Source: DAIRDK01 sp035403225
GTDB lineage: Bacteria; Bacteroidota; Bacteroidia; Bacteroidales; FEN-979
Assembly (NCBI GenBank): GCA_035403225.1
Contig: DAONET010000002.1
Span: forward strand, 102,204-166,203
Reading direction: 5' to 3'
Length of the DNA: 64,000 nt
Shown here: positions 59,203 through 64,000 of the stretch, one piece after another
How positions within the stretch are numbered: position 1 is the stretch's first letter
How the letters are laid out: each line of letters starts with the position of its first letter
Translations under genes and position numbers: made by a program
The notes under the pieces: model-generated
What the model saw: the letters and a program-made list of their open reading frames with translations, nothing else
The model's database searches: none
What the model was told of the DNA's origin: nothing

Positions 59203-61425
59203 CTATTTTACGAGCGTCAACTCGTTGATCAGGTTGGTTGCGCCTGCGAATTTATCAATGATGAAGAGAACATACCGGATATCAACATTGATGGTCCGCT
59301 GCAAATCGGGTTCGAACATGATGTCGCCACTCATGGCTTCCCAGTTTCCGTCAAAGGCTAAGCCAATGAGTTCACCATTTCCGTTGATCACCGGGCTGCC
59401 GGAATTGCCTCCCGTGATGTCATTGGTGGTAAGGAAACAGGTGACGAGTTCACCATTCTTCCCATATTGACCATAGTCTTTCATCTTGAATAAGTCTTTC
59501 AGCTTCGGAGCCACGATGAATTCATCGTTCGTGGGATCTTCTTTCTGCATTACGCCATTCAGCGTCGTAAAGAAATCATAATGAACAGCATCAGCAGGAT
59601 AGTAATCCAGCACTTTTCCGTAGGTCATTCGCATCGTGGAGTTGGCATCGGGATAGAACACTTTGTTGGGATCCATCTTGCGGAGACCATCAATAAACAG
59701 GCGGTTCCCGGCATTTACTTCGATGGAAGCATTTTTGAAATCCGTCATGTATTTGCTACGGGCGTCTGCCATGCTCTTCGCAGTAACCCATACTATGTCT
59801 TTCTGCAGTTTCTTCAGGCCGGGTTTATCAAGGAACTTGTTGCTGTTGGCAGCAGAAGCAAAGATCGATTTATTGAACACATCTTCAGCAAAGGCTGTAT
59901 AATCGTTCTTATACTGTTTTTCGATCGTGGTGAAGATAGAAGGAAGATCCTGTTTGGCTACACTGGCTGCGTAGAGGCGAAGCAGTTCAGCAAAGGTCTT
60001 CTTTTCAATCGCCTGGTCTTTATCTTTAAAATGATCGGTCACAACGCCACGGAGGGCTTTCACGCTTTCCTCGATGCCTGACTTGTTTTTCTTTTCCAGT
60101 AAGGAGGCCAGTTCATTGAAAGAGCTTGAATATCCTACGATATCAAGAGCCGAACCGGCATACACGGAAAAGTAGAAGGGAATGGTAGTCTTGGTAAGTT
60201 CAGCATAACCGGATTTCAGGCTGGGAAGAACATTGCCGTATTTCTTCTGTAACGTGGGATCTTTGCTGTACCAATTGATGAAGTTCTGTTCGATGACCTG
60301 TTTCTTTTCGCCGACTTTGTTCTTCTTCAGCATCTTTTCCTGTCCGATGAAGTTCTTCCAGGTATTGGCTATTCCGGCATAGTTGCTGGCATAATCAATC
60401 TTTACTTTCTGATCAACATCCATCCGTTCTTTCATCACTTCGAGTTCTTTACCAAAGAGCTTGATGATGGTGGGATAGAAGGTGCTGACGTTATAATCGA
60501 TACCATAGGAAGTCAGGTAACGGCTGGTTCTTCCGGGGAATCCCCAGATCATGGCAAAATCATTCTTGTCGTAACCTTTCAGGCTGATCGGCAGATGCTT
60601 GGCGGGTTTCAGGGGAATATTATTTTCAGCATAGGTGGCAGGATTTCCGAGTGAATCGGTATAGATCCGGAAGACGGTGAAGTCGCCGGTATGACGAGGC
60701 CACATCCAGTTATCGGTGTCGCCGCCGAATTTACCGATGGATGAAGGAGGGGCGCCAACGAGACGGACATCCTTATACGTGATGTACACGAAAAGATAAT
60801 ATTCATTTCCACCGTAGAATTCCTTAACACTGACTTCGTATTTATCATTTTCCGAAGCTTCTTTTTTCAGACGGGTACTGATTTCGCGAACTTTAGCCGC
60901 GCGATTCGTTTCGCTCATGGTATCGGAAAGGAAGGGGAGAATGGAATCGGTCACGTTGGCCATCCTGACCAGGAAGCTGGCGCACATGTTTTCGTTCGAA
61001 AGTTCTTCTTTCTTTGATTTGGCCCAGAATCCGTCCATCAGATAATCATGTTCCGGAGTGCTGTGATCCTGTACGGAACCATAACCGCAATGATGATTGG
61101 TGAAGAGGAGGCCTTCGGAAGAGACAACTTCTGCCGTGCAGAAAAACCCGCCGGAAGCTCCATTGCTGGATAGACCTACAATAGCATCTTTCAGGCTGGA
61201 ATGATTGATATCATAAAGTTCCTGGGGAGTAAGATGCAATCCCATTTTTTGCATGTCAACATAATTCAGCCGTTCGACCAGGAAAGGAAGCCACATTCCC
61301 TCATCGGGAGGATTTCCTGCAAAAGCTTTTCCCGGTCCCGGGAGTAAAAAAATGGCAGAGAACAAGGCCATTATTACCGGTTTTATCAGGGTACCGGACA
61401 AACCCCTTTTGTTTGTACGTATCAT
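59203..61425 (-). CDS. S46-family dipeptidyl-peptidase (DPP7-type)
   Basis: A 740-residue exported serine peptidase with a signal peptide (about residues 1-36). It has the catalytic His in LLFTNHHCGYGSVQ, and the catalytic Ser in TGGNSGSPVINGNGE. The residue 18 positions after the Ser is Gly (AFDGNWEAMSGD); the family places Gly here in DPP7 (hydrophobic P1) and Arg in DPP11 (acidic P1). It releases dipeptides from oligopeptides in the periplasm, typical of asaccharolytic or protein-fermenting Bacteroidota. A -7 element TACTTTTG lies at 61462-61469 on the minus strand. Confidence 0.93.
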   Translation of the reverse strand: MIRTNKRGLSGTLIKPVIMALFSAIFLLPGPGKAFAGNPPDEGMWLPFLVERLNYVDMQKMGLHLTPQELYDINHSSLKDAIVGLSSNGASGGFFCTAEVVSSEGLLFTNHHCGYGSVQDHSTPEHDYLMDGFWAKSKKEELSNENMCASFLVRMANVTDSILPFLSDTMSETNRAAKVREISTRLKKEASENDKYEVSVKEFYGGNEYYLFVYITYKDVRLVGAPPSSIGKFGGDTDNWMWPRHTGDFTVFRIYTDSLGNPATYAENNIPLKPAKHLPISLKGYDKNDFAMIWGFPGRTSRYLTSYGIDYNVSTFYPTIIKLFGKELEVMKERMDVDQKVKIDYASNYAGIANTWKNFIGQEKMLKKNKVGEKKQVIEQNFINWYSKDPTLQKKYGNVLPSLKSGYAELTKTTIPFYFSVYAGSALDIVGYSSSFNELASLLEKKNKSGIEESVKALRGVVTDHFKDKDQAIEKKTFAELLRLYAASVAKQDLPSIFTTIEKQYKNDYTAFAEDVFNKSIFASAANSNKFLDKPGLKKLQKDIVWVTAKSMADARSKYMTDFKNASIEVNAGNRLFIDGLRKMDPNKVFYPDANSTMRMTYGKVLDYYPADAVHYDFFTTLNGVMQKEDPTNDEFIVAPKLKDLFKMKDYGQYGKNGELVTCFLTTNDITGGNSGSPVINGNGELIGLAFDGNWEAMSGDIMFEPDLQRTINVDIRYVLFIIDKFAGATNLINELTLVK

Positions 61426-61461
61426 AAAATATTTGTTAAGTGGATGATTACTATTCTACTG

Positions 61462-61469
61462 CAAAAGTA
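61462..61469 (-). promoter_or_regulatory. -7 element of the S46 peptidase
   Basis: TACTTTTG on the minus strand, 37 bases before the start codon; exact consensus match, no clear -33. Confidence 0.5.
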
Positions 61470-61516
61470 CAGGAAATTTGGGTTTCCGGTCACATTTTCG
61501 AGCAAATCAAGGATTT

Positions 61517-61543
61517 CCCCGATGAACGAATAAAACATCGGGG
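61517..61543 (-). terminator. Hairpin downstream of the LysE-HdeD-like operon
   Basis: CCCCGATG (61517-61524) pairs with CATCGGGG (61536-61543) around an 11-base loop, between the S46 promoter and the end of the DUF308 gene. No T-run follows on the minus strand, so its role as terminator is uncertain. Confidence 0.4.
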
Positions 61544-61580
61544 CAAGAAGAATAAATCAGCCTGAAAACGTACCCTTCGG

Positions 61581-62153
61581 CTATTTGATAAGAGGTTCCG
61601 GCTCCTTTTCCGTAATGACCTTCACCCCACGCAGCCGGATCGAGAACCATATCATCAGGATTCCGAGCAAACAGGCAACAAGTCCGAGGATGATCGCCAG
61701 GACACTGGCAACAGTGATCGGGACAAACAGAAGAACGATCCCGAGCGCTAATGTCAGCAAAGCAGTGAAGAGAAAAATGTTTTTTTGGGAGAAACCGCTC
61801 TTGGTGATGTTGATGAGCATAACAAGCTGCACAATCCCGATGATCAGGGCCCAGATCCCCACAAGTCTCAGGAAAAGATTCAGCGATCCGGAGGGTTCCA
61901 GCAAAATAATAAGGCCGATGGCGATGGTGATGACCGCTTCAAGAATGATCATCAGCGCTCCCCGGTCCCTGCGTATATTCCTGATAGCCAGTCCTACGAG
62001 CAACACCCCGCAAAGCAGGATGAAAGCTCCAAACCACATGACAATGGTTTTCAGTACCGCTTCGGGAAATGCCACGAGCAATAACCCGAAAAGGATCGAG
62101 ATGACTCCATTGGCCGCCAGGATCCACCAGTTTTTGTACATTTTTGTTTCCAT
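61581..62153 (-). CDS. HdeD/DUF308-family membrane protein
   Basis: A 190-residue protein with about six short hydrophobic helices arranged as repeats (NWWILAANGVISILFGLLLV; LEAVITIAIGLIILL; TALLTLALGIVLLFVPI), the pattern of the DUF308/HdeD family. HdeD is linked to acid resistance in E. coli; the role here is unknown. It follows the LysE-type gene on the same strand with a 32-base gap. Confidence 0.85.
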   Translation of the reverse strand: METKMYKNWWILAANGVISILFGLLLVAFPEAVLKTIVMWFGAFILLCGVLLVGLAIRNIRRDRGALMIILEAVITIAIGLIILLEPSGSLNLFLRLVGIWALIIGIVQLVMLINITKSGFSQKNIFLFTALLTLALGIVLLFVPITVASVLAIILGLVACLLGILMIWFSIRLRGVKVITEKEPEPLIK

Positions 62154-62185
62154 AGGTTGTTTTTATAATTCCCGTCTGCCAATGA

Positions 62186-62854
62186 CTATCTTCCCGGCAG
62201 ACTGATGTTTGACCCACTGTAGAAAGCCCAAACAGAATTCGCAATGACAAAGAGCCCGATGATAATGAATAAAATCCCTACAATCCGGTTCATCCAGATT
62301 TTAACGACAGGGTTATTGGCGCCTTTGATCTTGTTAGCCAGAACAACTTTCAGGATATCTGTCCCGACTATCATCAGCAGTGTTCCGGCAAAGAACAATA
62401 CAACTTTCTGGGAATCACCTCCATAACTGGCATTGATCGCTACTACTGAAGTAAGCCAGAAGATCCAGAGCGAAGGGTTGGCAATATTGAGGAGGTATCC
62501 TTTTACAAAATAAGGAATAAGCCCCGGATGTTTTACTTTGATCTCACTGACGGCTTCAACCTGCTCGGTCTGCGGAACCTTCCGGATAAGGGAAAATAAT
62601 CCAAAAAGGGCCAGGATCGTTCCTCCGATACAACCCAGGAGTAAATGATTCTTCGGATTGGTGATCAACTGGGAAGCTCCGAAATAAGAACCCACCACCA
62701 GCGTGAGGTCACTGCAAAAAATGCCGAGCGACAGGGCAATCCCTGTCTTGACTCCATGTTTGATGCTGGTTTGCATCAGGGCAAACAAAGCCGGGCCTAT
62801 TATAATGGCCATCGTCAAACCAAGAAACATTCCTTCAAACAATGGATGAAGCAT
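62186..62854 (-). CDS. LysE/RhtB-family amino-acid exporter
   Basis: A 222-residue protein with six membrane helices. The N-terminal motif EGMFLGLTMAIIIGPALFALMQTSIKHG matches the LysE family entry (GPxxxxxxxxxxxxG), and AINASYGGDS lies between helices four and five. It probably exports an amino acid or related compound; the substrate is not predictable. It begins 12 bases after the SLATT-like gene stop on the same strand. Confidence 0.88.
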   Translation of the reverse strand: MLHPLFEGMFLGLTMAIIIGPALFALMQTSIKHGVKTGIALSLGIFCSDLTLVVGSYFGASQLITNPKNHLLLGCIGGTILALFGLFSLIRKVPQTEQVEAVSEIKVKHPGLIPYFVKGYLLNIANPSLWIFWLTSVVAINASYGGDSQKVVLFFAGTLLMIVGTDILKVVLANKIKGANNPVVKIWMNRIVGILFIIIGLFVIANSVWAFYSGSNISLPGR

Positions 62855-62866
62855 AATCGTTATCTG

Positions 62867-63463
62867 TTAGTAACCTTCCGTGTAAAAAACCGTGTTATTA
62901 TCCAACTGCAAAGTTGAAAAATAATCCTTAATCTCTGTTCTGAATGTCTTTTCTGCCTCCCCTGAAAAGATTTTAAAAGCTTCCTTGTGGGATGAATACT
63001 GCTGGTATCTCTCTCCCGATAAGGTTACAAAGCTGTATAATTCCGCTCGTAAATATTCAAAATACTTTCTGTGATGAATCCATATCCGGTCTTGTTTAAA
63101 AATTTGAAGAATCCCGAACAGAAGCGCCCCAGTGAAGGATAAAACCGTAGCGATGACAGAAGCACTGCTTTTCTCCAGCGGAATATTAAGAACAGTAGGG
63201 ATGGCAATGGCCACTAACAAAATGGTAACCCTGAAGAATTCAAACACAATTTTGTTTTTAATGGCAAGTTTGTCCAGTGAAAAAAGGGCATCCATGAACC
63301 TTTTCTGAATGTATTCCTTTTCATTGTCGCTCAGATCTGAAGAAGCTAAGAGAGCGGTAATGACCTGGCATTCATTTCTCTTGTTTGAGTTGAAAAGAAA
63401 ATAGCGAAAACCCTTTCCGGGGGTTGCTTTACTGTCAGGTAATTTTTCGTGATATCTTTTCAT
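62867..63463 (-). CDS. Two-helix membrane protein resembling DUF4231/SLATT
   Basis: Start set at 63463 (MKRYHEKLPDSKAT). The 198-residue protein has two adjacent membrane helices (FEFFRVTILLVAIAIPTVL and ASVIATVLSFTGALLFGILQIF, about residues 80-125). Soluble helices follow: IHHRKYFEYLRAELYSFVTLSGER. This is the pattern of the DUF4231/SLATT family, some members of which occur in predicted conflict systems. It overlaps the upstream gene by 29 bases, so the two are translationally linked. The function is unknown. Confidence 0.65.
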   Translation of the reverse strand: MKRYHEKLPDSKATPGKGFRYFLFNSNKRNECQVITALLASSDLSDNEKEYIQKRFMDALFSLDKLAIKNKIVFEFFRVTILLVAIAIPTVLNIPLEKSSASVIATVLSFTGALLFGILQIFKQDRIWIHHRKYFEYLRAELYSFVTLSGERYQQYSSHKEAFKIFSGEAEKTFRTEIKDYFSTLQLDNNTVFYTEGY

Positions 63464-63869
63464 CGTTTGTTTTGATATAATAGTTTCCGATAAACCAGGA
63501 TTTCCTGGAAAATTTCCATCCTTCACGTTCCAGAATGGCAGGAGAAAGCGATTTGTTTACAATCAGGGTCTCAAAATAACCGGCATGATATTGTTTTCCC
63601 AGATCATAAAACTCATCCAATGCACAATTCAAACTATCGAGTGTAGTTTGGCCTGACGATTGTAAATATATCAACTTCATCTTATTGGCAATCGCGTAAT
63701 AGCTGCAGAACAATTCAGCCCTATCACCCTTGTGGATTTTATGAAACAGAAAACCAAAAGAAAGAATGAAAGGGATAGGCTTGAATTTCGCCCGTTTCCG
63801 AAATTGAAGGGAAACGGGAATTCCTCTTTCAACAATGATCTTAATATGTCTATCTTTTGATGTGTTCAT
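63435..63869 (-). CDS. Hypothetical protein paired with the SLATT-like gene
   Basis: Start set at 63869 (MNTSKDRHIKIIV). The 144-residue protein is not recognised. It is basic near the N-terminus (QFRKRAKFKP), has a possible hydrophobic segment (IPFILSFGFLFHKI), and contains FCSYYAIANKMKLIYLQSSG. The last 29 bases overlap the SLATT-like gene. Lower GC than the housekeeping genes may indicate acquired material. Confidence 0.6.
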   Translation of the reverse strand: MNTSKDRHIKIIVERGIPVSLQFRKRAKFKPIPFILSFGFLFHKIHKGDRAELFCSYYAIANKMKLIYLQSSGQTTLDSLNCALDEFYDLGKQYHAGYFETLIVNKSLSPAILEREGWKFSRKSWFIGNYYIKTNDEKISRKIT

Positions 63870-63911
63870 TATCAATCTTGATATTCTTTTCGAAAGTACA
63901 AATAAAACAGA

Positions 63912-63919
63912 TATTTTTG
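63912..63919 (+). promoter_or_regulatory. -7 element of the truncated plus-strand gene
   Basis: TATTTTTG, consensus match, 9 bases before the ATG at 63929, with a weak TTTT at 63887-63890 as a possible -33 (21-base spacing). Confidence 0.45.
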
Positions 63920-63928
63920 TCCAAAACG

Positions 63929-64000
63929 ATGACATTGAACTTACTTCGAAACCTTATGACAACGCTGCTCATTATGTTGGTCCTGGTAGTGCTTACCGCA
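63929..64000 (+). CDS. Start of an exported or membrane protein (cut by window end)
   Basis: An open frame from ATG 63929 to the window end encodes 24 residues beginning MTLNLLRNLMTT and continuing with a hydrophobic stretch (LLIMLVLVVLTA), a signal peptide or anchor. It diverges from the SLATT pair. Nothing more can be said of its identity. Confidence 0.5.
   Translation, partial: MTLNLLRNLMTTLLIMLVLVVLTA

Noticed and set aside
1..64000. CRISPR array, insertion sequence, prophage or rRNA
   Set aside because: No regularly spaced repeats, transposase, integrase, phage structural genes or rRNA sequences were seen on either strand.

Overview
The window looks like a chromosomal segment of a fermentative, anaerobic member of the Bacteroidota (Bacteroidales-like). 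Supporting signs are Bacteroidota promoters (-7 element TANNTTTG), the gliding-type lipoprotein GldH, the purH-mreBCD block, a DUF4175 protein, an S46 dipeptidyl-peptidase, a glutaminyl-tRNA synthetase, and a sodium-pumping methylmalonyl-CoA decarboxylase for propionate formation. The sequence alone does not give a species. No rRNA, insertion sequence, phage or CRISPR array is visible. Genes are densely packed and no gene-free stretch exceeds 300 bases.

Region 1 (1-2267) holds a truncated iron-sulfur protein gene behind an Rrf2 regulator, divergent from a SpoU-type RNA methyltransferase. Region 2 (2300-14821) is the most interesting part: a 12.5 kb metal(loid)/thiol island in three co-directional blocks. 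Block A (2349-4508) is ArsR, a CxxC redox protein, an ArsF-like lipoprotein, an ArsG-like permease and a degenerate rhodanese. Block B (4591-8847) is an HdrA N-terminal-domain protein, a ferredoxin, a DGC-GcvH (lipoyl carrier) fusion, two more DGC proteins, a membrane-tethered thioredoxin, a lipoprotein and an outer-membrane barrel. Block C (8889-14821) is a cysteine-tailed twin thioredoxin-fold protein, an ABC transporter, a second ArsR, arsenate reductase ArsC, the mercury-methylation pair HgcA-HgcB, and the arsenite exporter Acr3. Four operator-like sites of one design (TNNCGT-N6-ACGNNA, two of them with one core mismatch) lie at the promoters of blocks A, B and C. This suggests that the two paralogous ArsR proteins control the whole island, including hgcAB.

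Region 3 (14812-21371) is a minus-strand TetR-TolC-MFP-RND efflux operon ending in a PII-like protein. Region 4 (21532-25739) is methylmalonyl-CoA epimerase plus the four-subunit decarboxylase. Region 5 (25761-36633) holds an orphan ABC permease, purH, mreBCD, tRNA-Cys, folB, glnS, a secreted protein, tRNA-Gln, gltX and cysC.

Region 6 (36734-49977) has DUF4175, an ATPase-like protein, ybeY, mnmG flanked by two consensus parS sites (possible proximity to the replication origin), a methyltransferase, a very large histidine kinase, gldH, a stand-alone riboflavin kinase, cytochrome c and asd. It is visibly more AT-rich between about 40 and 48 kb.

Region 7 (50059-64000) has a lamin-tail surface protein, ComF, a fused peptide ABC ATPase, RNase R, a two-domain acyltransferase resembling ornithine-lipid synthase OlsF, an S46 peptidase, and several small membrane or unknown proteins. 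It ends in a gene cut by the window edge.
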